A stretch of DNA of 64,000 nt from an uncultured Pseudomonadales bacterium (GTDB lineage: Bacteria; Pseudomonadota; Gammaproteobacteria; Pseudomonadales; Azotimanducaceae). Shown piece by piece: positions 17,599 to 26,253 of the stretch (positions within the stretch are counted from its first letter, which is position 1; every line of letters begins with the position of its first letter). The DNA lies in assembly GCA_958296165.1 (NCBI GenBank), contig OY282447.1:806001-870000 (forward strand). Direction: 5' to 3'. A model generated the notes under the pieces. It saw nothing but the letters and a program-made list of their open reading frames with translations. It ran no database searches and had not been told where the DNA came from. Both the position numbers and the translations under genes were made by a program.

Positions 17599-20500
17599 CT
17601 ACTCCTTCGCGCTCGCCGTGGCCGAAACGAAGGCTGCGCCGTTGGCGTATTGGCACAGGTTCTCGGCCAGCTGCTCCGGGGCGCTGCCCTGCATGGCAAG
17701 ACCGTCGGGGTAGGTCAGTTCAAAGCACGCTTCAAGCGTGGTCTCTTTAGCAGCGCGCAGCTGTGGATCCAGAAACTCTCGCACGGGTTGCGCATCCGCT
17801 ACCGTGCCTTCGAACACCAGTTCACAAGTACCACCCTCGCTGGTTTCGTAGTCACCTTGGAGAGCCACCTTCTTATCCACCCCTGCGATTCGGCCCACCA
17901 CGCTCAGCAAACGGAACGCATCGCTGGCCTCGAACACGCGGATGTGTAGCTGGCCGATGCGTTCTACGCCCTTGTCGCGCGCCTGTTCCCAGAGGCGAAC
18001 TAACGCCTCGCGCAGAGGCCCTTCTGCACTGAGTTCTGGTGTTTCGGCAACAGGGGGCGTCAGCTGGTATTCCGCATCACCTTCGCGGATGCCTGTGGCT
18101 ATCGAAGGTTTGGCCGGGTCTTGCTTCGCTTCTTCGTCAACAGAGCGTCGCGGCCAAACGCTGGTATTCCTCGCATAGGCCATGGTCAGCACCACAGCTT
18201 GCTCGTCGATCATTACGGACGCCGGCGGGTCACCCGGCCCGAACAGCAAATCGCCTCGTTGGTAAACGTAATCGCCGCGCTCAACGCCCACCCGAATGCC
18301 GCGGATGAACGTGTCGTCGCCGATCAGCATGGGCAGAGAAGGGTCCCGGCGGAACTCGTCGCGCAAGGCCAGCGTGGTCATCTGGCCCTTCCTGAGTGGC
18401 GTGCGATCGCGCACATACACCGGCGCATCGGGTTCGTCCTCCGGCAAGCGCAGTTTGTTCAATTCGCGCAGCGCTCGCACGATGTGGCGTTGGCCAACGC
18501 CGGGCTGGTCTGCGGCGGAGTGGATGTCGATGGCGGTATGCGCCAAGGAAACATCCGGCGCCACGCGGTTGGGCGATGGATAGAACACATGCCGGTAGGC
18601 TTGTTGAATGGCGATGGCCAGTTCCTGCTCGGAGCGTGCCTCCATCTCCTGCACTTGGTCCTGTTGGTGTTCGGCCAGGTCGCGCAGGCGGTCGGCGCGC
18701 TTCAAGGCGCGTAGCGCGAGCCGGAGCCTGGTGCGGCGTTGCATTTCGGCCTTGCCGTTGTCGTCGGTGGCCACGAAAACGAGGTGATTGCGAAGGCCCC
18801 GCAATGCTTGGCCTTCGGAACCCTTGCGCGCGTAGATGCGTTCCACCAGTTCCGGCAGCTTGCTCGTTTGGCCGTCCAGCGAAACGGCATCGTAGGAGAG
18901 CACGATCAGCTTCGGGCGCCCGTCGCCCACTTCGTCCGGCACGTCGAACGGGCCGCCCGGAAAACGGATGGCATCGAATGTGTCGCCGTTGAAGATGTGG
19001 CCGATGCGGTCGTTGAGTTCGGCACGCGCGTCGCCAGCATCCACGTTGCGTTCCTCGCGGCGGATGATCTGATTGAGGTTGGCTTCGGCGAGAAAACGCA
19101 TCGCGGCGCCGGGGCGGTCGTCCAGATAAGCGGATTCCGCGATGAACCGCTTGCGGGCTTCCTCGATGAAGCTGATGTCCAGCGTTGGCGCCAGCACGGC
19201 GTAGCGCAGGTCTTCGGGCGAGAGGCCCTTCAACGGCTCGTTGAACGCCAAGGTATGCAGGAACGCGGTGCGAGCGACGTAGGCGGCGTAGGGCGGCAGG
19301 CCGCGGTAATGCTCGGCGTCGATGTTCTGCGCCAATGATTGGTTTTCGCTGCCGCCGGACGCGATGTCGTTGGCGATGGCCGGCACGAAGGCGGATTGGC
19401 CTAGGCGGGTTACCAGCTCTTGGCGGATCGGCTCGTGGCCCAAGTCCATATGGTGTAAGTGAATCGCGGTGGCATCGGCGGCGGGCGTTTGCCACAGATG
19501 GGCGATCGTGCGGGCCAGCAGGCGCAACATGCCGCGCACGCGCTGGAACTCGCTCAACGTGGAGGTCTTGCCTTTCAGCGTTGCCAGCACGTCGGGGTGC
19601 AGGGGATAGCTCGCGGCGAAGGCTTGCGCGGTTTCCGGCCGCACGGCTTCTTCGCAGAGCGCCGCGCGGTGCTCGCGCCACAGACTTTGATAGGCGGCGA
19701 CGACCTGGCGCTTGTCTTCGTCAACGCGCTCGAACAAGCGGCGCAGCAACACCGGCGCCGTCTCGAAATCCTCCGTTGGATTCATCAGCGTTGCTTTGCG
19801 GGCGGAAACGCTCTCCGCCTCGGCCATCGTGTCGTGGACGAACTGGTTTTCCTCGCCGTAGGCGTCCGTGGCGCGGCCATCGCTACCAATCGCCAACGTG
19901 TAGACGAGCGCCGCGTTCGGTGCGCCCTCAACGGCCTTGAACAAAGACGTGAGAAATGCTGTGAGCTGGTGGTGAGCGCCTTGGCTGCGCGACACCTTGC
20001 GTAGGTAGACGGCCAGTTCGTCCAGCAGGATCAGGGTCGGTTCGCCACCGAACAGTTCGGCCAAGGTTTCCGCACCGGGCGCTACGCCTTGTTCGTCGCT
20101 GCGGCGCAGGCGTTCGTAGCCGGCGCGGCCGGCAAGGGCGTAGGCGATCTCGCCCCAAGGCGTGTGCGCCAGAATGCCTTTGCCCATGGCGCGGCCATTG
20201 GCTGGATCGGCATTTTCGCCATCGAAGGCAGCGATGCGTACCGCGCTGGCTGGCAGCAGGCTCGAATCGACGAACTCGCTCACATCGCCCACGCCTTTCA
20301 TGCCGCCCGCCGCGTGAGCCAAGGCAATCAGGCCGTGGGTCTTGCCGCCGCCATAGGTGGTATCCAAGCGGAAGATGGCGGCCGCTTCGCCACCCGCACC
20401 GCTCAAGCGGCGGCAGACGTTCGCAAGCAAGTCGCGTAGGCCGCGCGTGGGGTAGGTATTGGCGAAGAAACGCGCCGGTTCGCGGTACTCGGCGCTGGCC

Positions 20501-20619
20501 GTGCCGGCGATCACGGATGCGAGATCGGCGGCGAAATCGGCATCCGCGATCCGGCCAGCCAACACGTCTGCACGCGGGCGGCAGAGGTCGAAGATGCTTG
20601 GGAGGGGTGATGTTGGCAC
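17599..20619 (-). CDS. DUF499 (COG1483-like) large AAA+ ATPase
   Basis: A 1006-residue ATPase. Walker A reads TTYGGGKTHGLIAL (about 87-100) and Walker B PTLILLDELAVYL (about 194-206), both characteristic of DUF499 proteins, as is the early PARFFANTYPTRGLRDLL. The C-terminal half has long helical segments and a beta-rich end. DUF499 ATPases are found next to DUF1156 methyltransferases in putative restriction or anti-phage loci. Here it heads a run of same-strand genes: DUF7680-like, AAA/PD-(D/E)XK, reverse transcriptase and nitrilase. The start is a GTG (20617-20619); a TATAGT box sits about 30 bases upstream. The helicase often seen in such loci is absent from the window. Confidence 0.88.
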   Translation of the reverse strand: MPTSPLPSIFDLCRPRADVLAGRIADADFAADLASVIAGTASAEYREPARFFANTYPTRGLRDLLANVCRRLSGAGGEAAAIFRLDTTYGGGKTHGLIALAHAAGGMKGVGDVSEFVDSSLLPASAVRIAAFDGENADPANGRAMGKGILAHTPWGEIAYALAGRAGYERLRRSDEQGVAPGAETLAELFGGEPTLILLDELAVYLRKVSRSQGAHHQLTAFLTSLFKAVEGAPNAALVYTLAIGSDGRATDAYGEENQFVHDTMAEAESVSARKATLMNPTEDFETAPVLLRRLFERVDEDKRQVVAAYQSLWREHRAALCEEAVRPETAQAFAASYPLHPDVLATLKGKTSTLSEFQRVRGMLRLLARTIAHLWQTPAADATAIHLHHMDLGHEPIRQELVTRLGQSAFVPAIANDIASGGSENQSLAQNIDAEHYRGLPPYAAYVARTAFLHTLAFNEPLKGLSPEDLRYAVLAPTLDISFIEEARKRFIAESAYLDDRPGAAMRFLAEANLNQIIRREERNVDAGDARAELNDRIGHIFNGDTFDAIRFPGGPFDVPDEVGDGRPKLIVLSYDAVSLDGQTSKLPELVERIYARKGSEGQALRGLRNHLVFVATDDNGKAEMQRRTRLRLALRALKRADRLRDLAEHQQDQVQEMEARSEQELAIAIQQAYRHVFYPSPNRVAPDVSLAHTAIDIHSAADQPGVGQRHIVRALRELNKLRLPEDEPDAPVYVRDRTPLRKGQMTTLALRDEFRRDPSLPMLIGDDTFIRGIRVGVERGDYVYQRGDLLFGPGDPPASVMIDEQAVVLTMAYARNTSVWPRRSVDEEAKQDPAKPSIATGIREGDAEYQLTPPVAETPELSAEGPLREALVRLWEQARDKGVERIGQLHIRVFEASDAFRLLSVVGRIAGVDKKVALQGDYETSEGGTCELVFEGTVADAQPVREFLDPQLRAAKETTLEACFELTYPDGLAMQGSAPEQLAENLCQYANGAAFVSATASAKE

Positions 20620-20726
20620 TCGGCTTCGAGCTTCGCTTGGCTGAATCCACTATACACCGTCGCCAGTTGGCCCATCGTGTGGGGCATGGGTAGAGGCGGC
20701 TACCTACGGTGCTATGCTGCCCGCCC

Positions 20727-21377
20727 ATGATGTCTCGTCAACGCCCCACCAGCGCATTCACGCAGCCAGTACACGCATCAGGCGGTACGCCGCTGGCCAC
20801 ACTGCTGTGCGACGTTCTGCCGCCGCAGGGCGCGTGGAGCGACGACGCCTACCTGTGGCTGACGGAACACAGCCGTCGGCTGATCGAGTTCACGGATGGC
20901 TGGCTTGAGGAACTGCCTATGCCCACTGCCACGCACCAAGCGGTGCTGCTATTCCTCTACGATCTCTTTAGCGCCTACCTCCGCGACCGTGGCGGCGTGG
21001 TGATGGTGGCGCCGCTGCGTTTGCGAATCCGCGAAGGCAAGTTCCGCGAACCGGACCTGCTGTTGCTGCGCGATCGCAAGGACGTGCGCTATGAGGATCG
21101 ATACTGGCTGGGCGCAGATGTGGTGGCCGAGGTGGTGAGCCCAGACGACCCAGATCGAGACCGTGTGCAAAAGCGCGCGGACTACGCCGAAGCCGGCGTT
21201 GCCGAATACTGGATCGTCGATCCAAGCGACGAGACGATCCTTGTGCTGGAACTCGCCGATGGTGCCTACCACGAAGGCGGCACTTACCGAAGGGGCGACA
21301 TCGCACCGTCCCGGCAGCTAGAAGGACTCGCAGCGGAAGTGGCGGCCGTGTTCGACGCACCGAAGCCGCCACCCTAA
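20727..21377 (+). CDS. Uma2 family (DUF820) PD-(D/E)XK endonuclease
   Basis: About 216 residues from the paired ATGs at 20727/20730. Recognised by the order of motifs typical of Uma2 proteins: YLWLTEHSRRLIEFTDGWLEELPMPT, then VVMVAPLRLRI, FREPDLLLLRDRKD (catalytic Asp), VVAEVVSPDDPDRDR (Glu) and KRADYAEAGVAEYWIVDP (Lys). The fold is restriction-endonuclease-like; the biological role of the family is unknown, though it is abundant in cyanobacteria and in variable regions. It diverges from the DUF499 gene and is 21 bases upstream of the AAA/TOPRIM pair, so it may be the first gene of that small operon. Confidence 0.88.
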   Translation: MMSRQRPTSAFTQPVHASGGTPLATLLCDVLPPQGAWSDDAYLWLTEHSRRLIEFTDGWLEELPMPTATHQAVLLFLYDLFSAYLRDRGGVVMVAPLRLRIREGKFREPDLLLLRDRKDVRYEDRYWLGADVVAEVVSPDDPDRDRVQKRADYAEAGVAEYWIVDPSDETILVLELADGAYHEGGTYRRGDIAPSRQLEGLAAEVAAVFDAPKPPP

Positions 21378-21398
21378 CAACGAGTTGGTTCGCACAGG

Positions 21399-22493
21399 AT
21401 GATTCGAAGGCTCTATATCGACAACTTCCGCTGTTTGAGCAATTTCGAGCTCGAACTTGCGGAGACGAACATCCTGCTTGGCGCCAACGGCACGGGCAAG
21501 ACATCTGTGCTCGGCGTTCTAAGGCGCATTCAGGACTTCATCGTACATGGTCTGACAGCATCCGATACTTTTGCCACCAGGCACGTTTCTATAGGACGCG
21601 AGGAAGCGCTCCAGCGCTTTGAGATTGACATGTCGGTAGATGGCGCGAACTACCGGTATTCTCTCGCCATAGAGCACGATCGCATACCCGGAGGCGCGCT
21701 GATCGACGAAGAGACGCTCTTTTGCGATGGTCGGCCCTTGTTGGAGTGTCGGTTTGGCGAGTCGCAGCTTTATCACGACGACTACGAGAAAGGGTCTGAC
21801 TATCCAATCGGCGCGACGCGATCAGTTCTGAGTATCCTTTCCGAGCGGCCTGATATTCAAAAGATCTTTCGGTTCAAAAAGGAAGTCGCCAACTGTATAT
21901 TCGTTCGTCCGTTCCCACCTCTGTTTCGCTCCGAGAGCCGAACCGAGGACGAATTCATACATCGCTCAATGAGCAATTTCGTCGATTGGTATCGTCATGC
22001 CACCCAGGAGAATATGGGCGCAGTACCTAGGCTCTTTGCCGAACTCGCCAATGTCCTGCCTGGGTTCGAGTCGATCAATCTGGTGGAGTCAGGCGATGCG
22101 CGTGTGCTCAAGGTGAGGTATCGCACCTCCGGCAGGCCGAAGGACTACCGTTTTGGCGACCTGTCCGATGGCCAACGAGCGCTCATCGCGCTGTATAGCC
22201 TTGTCTTTCTTCCCAATCGGCGCATCTCACTGTTCATTGACGAACCAGACAACTACCTTGCGTTGCGGGAGATCCAGCCTTGGGCAGCTGCGGTCACCGA
22301 GCGTTGCGGCGAATCTTTAGAACAGCTCGTGGTGATTTCCCACCATCCGGTGATGATCGACTATCTGGCGGGAACCGTCGGCAAGTGGTTTTCTCGCCAA
22401 CAGGACGGCCCCGTGCGCGTGAGCGACGAGCCGGAGAAACTGGTCGACGGACTGACGCTTTCCGAGACGATCACCCGAGGCTGGCACGAGTGA
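21399..22493 (+). CDS. AAA ATPase of an AAA/TOPRIM-like defence pair
   Basis: A 364-residue ATPase of the RecF/OLD-like AAA_21 type. It begins IRRLYIDNFRCL and has Walker A LLGANGTGKTSV (about 27-37), a signature-like FGDLSDGQRALIALYSLVF, Walker B ISLFIDEPDNYL and the switch VVISHHPVMIDYL. Its stop overlaps the GTG start of the next gene (GTGA), so the two products are made together. Such ATPases sense invading DNA or phage proteins and release or activate a nuclease partner; PARIS (AriA/AriB) and OLD systems are well-studied relatives in layout. Codon use is visibly less GC-rich than that of the neighbouring ahcY. Confidence 0.85.
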   Translation: MIRRLYIDNFRCLSNFELELAETNILLGANGTGKTSVLGVLRRIQDFIVHGLTASDTFATRHVSIGREEALQRFEIDMSVDGANYRYSLAIEHDRIPGGALIDEETLFCDGRPLLECRFGESQLYHDDYEKGSDYPIGATRSVLSILSERPDIQKIFRFKKEVANCIFVRPFPPLFRSESRTEDEFIHRSMSNFVDWYRHATQENMGAVPRLFAELANVLPGFESINLVESGDARVLKVRYRTSGRPKDYRFGDLSDGQRALIALYSLVFLPNRRISLFIDEPDNYLALREIQPWAAAVTERCGESLEQLVVISHHPVMIDYLAGTVGKWFSRQQDGPVRVSDEPEKLVDGLTLSETITRGWHE

Positions 22494-23020
22494 GCGTTAG
22501 GATCGTCTTGCTTTGCGAGGATAGTCAAACTGAGAGCTTCGTCCGTCGGTTTCTCTCGCATCGCAACTTCCGCAACCGCGACATCCTCACCAAGCCGCTG
22601 CCACACGGCAAACAATCCGGCGAACAGTGGGTGCGCACACAATTCCCGAACGAACTCAAAGCCATTCGTGCTCGGCAACAAGCCTACCTCTTCGTCGTGG
22701 TCGACGCGGACATGCGCACTACAGAAAACACTGTGGCTTGGTTGGATGCCGAGTGCGCCAACCGGCAAGTGGCCCCAAGAAGCAGCGACGATCCCGTGAT
22801 CGTGGCTGTGCCGAAGCGGAACATCGAAACTTGGTTCGAGTTTCTCAAGACGGAGGCAGAGGTCAACGAAGATCGCGAGTACCCGCGCCTCCGCCGCGCC
22901 CGGGACTGCCGCCCTCTTGCCGACAAGCTCTTCCGCATGTGCCAAGAGGAGCAGCTGCCGCCGTCCGCACCGCCCTCGCTTGTTGCAGCTTGCGCCCAAT
23001 ACCGACTGCTTAAGCGCTAG
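22490..23020 (+). CDS. TOPRIM-like partner of the AAA ATPase (DUF4276/DUF4435-like)
   Basis: A 176-residue protein beginning at a GTG that overlaps the ATPase stop. The N-terminal strand and helix VRIVLLCEDSQTESFVRRFL (Glu10 or Glu15) and LFVVVDADMRT (Asp72, Asp74) fit the TOPRIM Glu and DxD metal sites. A third conserved-looking segment, VAVPKRNIETWFEF (about 105-118), carries another acidic residue. TOPRIM partners of AAA ATPases act as nucleases in OLD and PARIS-type immunity. I recognise the fold from motifs only; the specific family name is uncertain. The gene is followed at once by a strong hairpin. Confidence 0.7.
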   Translation: MSVRIVLLCEDSQTESFVRRFLSHRNFRNRDILTKPLPHGKQSGEQWVRTQFPNELKAIRARQQAYLFVVVDADMRTTENTVAWLDAECANRQVAPRSSDDPVIVAVPKRNIETWFEFLKTEAEVNEDREYPRLRRARDCRPLADKLFRMCQEEQLPPSAPPSLVAACAQYRLLKR

Positions 23021-23021
23021 C

Positions 23022-23055
23022 GCCGTGGCCATCAGGTCGTGCATGTTGCCACGGC
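23022..23055 (+). terminator. Hairpin after the TOPRIM-like gene
   Basis: GCCGTGGC (23022-23029) and GCCACGGC (23048-23055) are perfect 8-bp complements around an 18-base loop, beginning 2 bases after the stop codon. There is no U-tract. It probably marks the end of the defence transcript just before ahcY. Confidence 0.45.
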
Positions 23056-23155
23056 CTTCACTCGCCACTCACTCACCCGCAGCGTTGGGATCGCGTTAGT
23101 CCTTCGGTCAGTCCTTTGGTATGGTGCGGCCCGCTCCACAGACCTCGAGTAGCCC

Positions 23156-24517
23156 GTGACCGATTACAGAGTGGCCGATATTGCGCTGGCCGAGTTTGGC
23201 CGCCGCGAGATCGCCTTGGCGGAAGCCGAGATGCCGGCGTTGATGGCCTTGCGCCGCAAGTACGAAGCCGCGCAGCCGTTGGCTGGCGCCAAGATCATCG
23301 GCTGCATCCACATGACGATCCAAACCGCTGTGCTCATCCGCACGCTGATGCAGCTCGGCGCCGAAGTGCGCTGGTCGTCCTGCAATATCTTTTCCACCCA
23401 AGATCATGCTGCTGCCGCCATGGCTGCCGATGGCGTGCCCGTCTACGCCTGGAAGGGCGAGACCGAGCAGGAATACGAGTGGTGCATCGAGCAGACCATC
23501 TTGAAGGATGGCGAACCGTGGGACGCCAACCTGCTGCTCGACGATGGCGGCGACCTCACGCTGATGATCCACGACAAATATCCGGCCATGCTGGAGCGCA
23601 TCCACGGCCTGAGCGAGGAGACCACCACCGGCGTGCATCGCCTGTTCACGATGCTGGGCGAGCAGCGGCTGAAAGTGCCGGCGATCAACGTGAACGACTC
23701 CGTCACCAAGTCGAAGAACGACAATCGCTACGGCTGTCGGCACAGCTTGAACGACGCCATCAAGCGCGCGACGGACGTGTTGCTGGCCGGCAAGCGCGCC
23801 CTGGTGATCGGCTACGGCGACGTCGGCAAGGGTTCGTCTGCAAGCCTCCGCCAGGAAGGCATGATCGTGCGCATCGTCGAGGTGGACCCGATCTGCGCCA
23901 TGCAGGCGTGCATGGACGGCTTCGAGGTGGTTTCGCCCTATGTGGACGGCAACAACACCGGCCAGGTCGCCAACATTAATTGGCGCCTGCTAGGCGAGAC
24001 CGATCTGCTCGTCACCTGCACCGGCAACACCGGCGTGTGCGATTCGGCCATGCTGCGCACGCTCAAGCGCGGCGCCATCGTGTGCAACATCGGCCATTTC
24101 GACAACGAGATCGACACCGCCTACATGCGCGAACACTGGCGCTGGCAACGGGTGAAGGATCAAGTGCATCAGGTCTTCCGCGGCGAAGATCCAATGGACT
24201 ACCTGATCCTGCTCTCCGAAGGCCGCTTGGTGAACTTGGGCAACGCCATGGGCCATCCATCGCGGGTGATGGACGGCTCCTTCGCCAATCAAGTGCTCGC
24301 CCAGATGCATCTCTATGAGCAGCGCTGGGCGGATCAGGCGCCCTCGCAGCGCAGCCCGGTTACGGTGGAGGTGCTGCCGAAGAAGCTGGACGAGGAAGTG
24401 GCGCACCTGATGGTGGAAGGCTTCGGCGGCGTGCTCACGAGGCTCACGGCGGAGCAGGCGGACTACATCAACGTAGAGGCGGCAGGGCCGTTCAAGCCGG
24501 CGGAGTACAAATACTAG
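23156..24517 (+). CDS. ahcY: S-adenosylhomocysteine hydrolase
   Basis: A 453-residue cytosolic enzyme that splits S-adenosylhomocysteine into homocysteine and adenosine, relieving product inhibition of methyltransferases. Clear motifs: [40 protein letters not shown], the NAD-binding loop [25 protein letters not shown] and the terminal PFKPAEYKY. The start is a GTG (23156-23158); the upstream ribosome site is weak. It is the first core gene after the defence island. Functionally it pairs with metK and metF located 27 kb further on. Confidence 0.97.
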   Translation: MTDYRVADIALAEFGRREIALAEAEMPALMALRRKYEAAQPLAGAKIIGCIHMTIQTAVLIRTLMQLGAEVRWSSCNIFSTQDHAAAAMAADGVPVYAWKGETEQEYEWCIEQTILKDGEPWDANLLLDDGGDLTLMIHDKYPAMLERIHGLSEETTTGVHRLFTMLGEQRLKVPAINVNDSVTKSKNDNRYGCRHSLNDAIKRATDVLLAGKRALVIGYGDVGKGSSASLRQEGMIVRIVEVDPICAMQACMDGFEVVSPYVDGNNTGQVANINWRLLGETDLLVTCTGNTGVCDSAMLRTLKRGAIVCNIGHFDNEIDTAYMREHWRWQRVKDQVHQVFRGEDPMDYLILLSEGRLVNLGNAMGHPSRVMDGSFANQVLAQMHLYEQRWADQAPSQRSPVTVEVLPKKLDEEVAHLMVEGFGGVLTRLTAEQADYINVEAAGPFKPAEYKY

Positions 24518-24545
24518 GCGGTTCGCCGCCCACAGCGAGGCAGCG

Positions 24546-26234
24546 ATGACGGACGAAAGCCTGCTAGGCGAAGAGCAGATGCGGAGCTTCCTGCGCGACG
24601 GCTACGTCGTGCTGCGCCCGGAGGACTTGGATGCCGACCTTCACGCCGCGCTGTTCCACGCCGCCTGCCAAGTTCACGACGAAGCCCGCGCCATCGGCGG
24701 CGATTCGTCGCATTTGCAGGTGATCGGCGACAATCTCCGCGCCCGCATCCCGCTCTTGGAGAGCTTGCTGCGCTCAAGCACCGTGCATGGGGCGCTCACG
24801 AGCGTGCTAGGCGAAGGCTATCTGCTGCATCCGCACCACTTCGTCCACGAGGCCACACGCTCCGATCAGAGCTTCCACCAGGACGGCAACCTGCCCTGGA
24901 ACGACCGCGCCCACTACCGCACGCACCGGCCGAATTGGGCGATGCTGTTCTACTACCCGCAGGCGGTCACGCTGGCCAGCGGCCCCACCGAGGTCCTGCC
25001 CGGCAGCCAATACTGGACCACCAACTTCGAGAAGCCGGACGGCACTTGGCACCGCGGCGATGCGGTGGACAAAACACTGCGCCCGGACGAACTGAACCAG
25101 GGCGATCTTGCCGCCCGCGACCGCCGCCTTGAACGGGTGGTGGAAGCGCTGGGCGTCGACGGCATCGCGCGCCGCAAGATCGAACTGCCGGCCGGCAGCG
25201 TCGTGCTCGCACATTACGATCTGATGCATCGCGGTTCGCGCATGGAGGCAGCGTTCGAAGGCCGCCGCTTCATGTACAAGTTCTATTACCTGCGCACGCG
25301 CGATCCGGTGGGCCATGCTGGCCATATACCCAGCTTGCTGCCGGCGAGCGACCCCAGCCCGTCGGCACCCATCGTCGAAACCATCTGGCACTGGCTGCAG
25401 GGCGATGGCGATTGGCAGCCAGAAATCGCTGCCGCCGATCAAATCACGCGCCTGCAAGCTGCTCGCGCCGAGGACGAACGCGTGCGCCTCGCGTACGAAA
25501 TCGGCTGGCTGGCGCGGCGCGACCACGCGATCCTGCGTCAACTCGGCCAACTGCTATGCGCCGACGACGAGGCCGGGCGGCGTTCGATGGCGTACGCCGT
25601 CGGCATCGTTGGAGCAGCCAGCGAAGATATCGTGTTGAGTGCTTTGGCGAGCGAGGACGCTCGCGTGCGGCGGGTGGCGGCCTACGCCGCCGGCGAAGCG
25701 CGGCTGGCAACCGCGCCGGCCATCGAAGCCTTGTTCCGCTGTTTGGAGAACGACCCAGACGATTTGGCGCGCTCGAACGCCGCCTACGCTCTCGGCAACA
25801 TCGCCCGGGCTGCCGGCGGCGCTGTTTCAGCGTCACGCCTGCTTGCGCGTCTCGAGCCTGCGGCGGAACCGGACAACACCACCAACGGCGGCATGCCCCG
25901 TTCCACCGTGCGCGTGAACATCGTCTACGCGCTGTGCAACATGCAACTCGACGAAACAGATCTGGAAACGCTGGCCAGAACCGGCCTTGCCGACCACGAT
26001 CGCTATGTACACGGTTTAACGGTGGCGCTGCTCGAACGCCATGTGCGCGGCCATGCCGCGGGCTGGATGGCGCCGTTCATCGACCACCTTGCCAGCGCTC
26101 GCTACAGCCACCGCCCGCCGCGGCCCATCGGCGAGCGCCGGCAATGGGGGCCGCGGCTTAAACAAGCCGCCGGCGCAAAACAAGCCGCCGGCGCAAAACA
26201 AGCCGCCGGCGCAAAACAAGCCGCGCACGGCTAA
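24546..26234 (+). CDS. Phytanoyl-CoA dioxygenase (PhyH) domain fused to HEAT repeats
   Basis: A 562-residue protein. Residues 1-260 are a PhyH-type Fe(II)/2-oxoglutarate dioxygenase with the HxD pair in SFHQDGNLPW, a GPTEVLPGSQYW turn and the distal histidine in LAHYDLMHRGSRM. Residues about 300-500 are HEAT-like helical repeats, for example RVRRVAAYAAGEARLATAPA and ARSNAAYALGNIARAA. The C-terminus ends in a Lys-Gln-Ala tail made by an 18-bp DNA repeat. The substrate cannot be predicted. It begins 28 bases after ahcY and may be co-transcribed with it. Confidence 0.88.
   Translation: MTDESLLGEEQMRSFLRDGYVVLRPEDLDADLHAALFHAACQVHDEARAIGGDSSHLQVIGDNLRARIPLLESLLRSSTVHGALTSVLGEGYLLHPHHFVHEATRSDQSFHQDGNLPWNDRAHYRTHRPNWAMLFYYPQAVTLASGPTEVLPGSQYWTTNFEKPDGTWHRGDAVDKTLRPDELNQGDLAARDRRLERVVEALGVDGIARRKIELPAGSVVLAHYDLMHRGSRMEAAFEGRRFMYKFYYLRTRDPVGHAGHIPSLLPASDPSPSAPIVETIWHWLQGDGDWQPEIAAADQITRLQAARAEDERVRLAYEIGWLARRDHAILRQLGQLLCADDEAGRRSMAYAVGIVGAASEDIVLSALASEDARVRRVAAYAAGEARLATAPAIEALFRCLENDPDDLARSNAAYALGNIARAAGGAVSASRLLARLEPAAEPDNTTNGGMPRSTVRVNIVYALCNMQLDETDLETLARTGLADHDRYVHGLTVALLERHVRGHAAGWMAPFIDHLASARYSHRPPRPIGERRQWGPRLKQAAGAKQAAGAKQAAGAKQAAHG
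26161..26224. repeat. 18-bp tandem repeat, about 3.5 copies
   Basis: The unit ACAAGCCGCCGGCGCAAA is repeated exactly three times (26162-26215), followed by half a copy. It encodes KQAAGA units at the end of the PhyH-HEAT protein and lies just before the next gene. Copy number is likely to vary by slippage. Confidence 0.9.
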
Positions 26235-26253
26235 CACAGGCATAGCGCCAACA

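Noticed and set aside
1-23020. Integrative element boundaries for the defence island
   Set aside because: No integrase, transposase, tRNA or flanking direct repeat could be found; the left side lies outside the window.
23056-23155. SAH riboswitch before ahcY
   Set aside because: I looked for the conserved core and pseudoknot pattern and found none; only the hairpin after the preceding gene is clear.
26161-26224. CRISPR array
   Set aside because: Units are 18 bases, directly adjacent and in frame with a gene; there are no spacers and no cas genes in the window.
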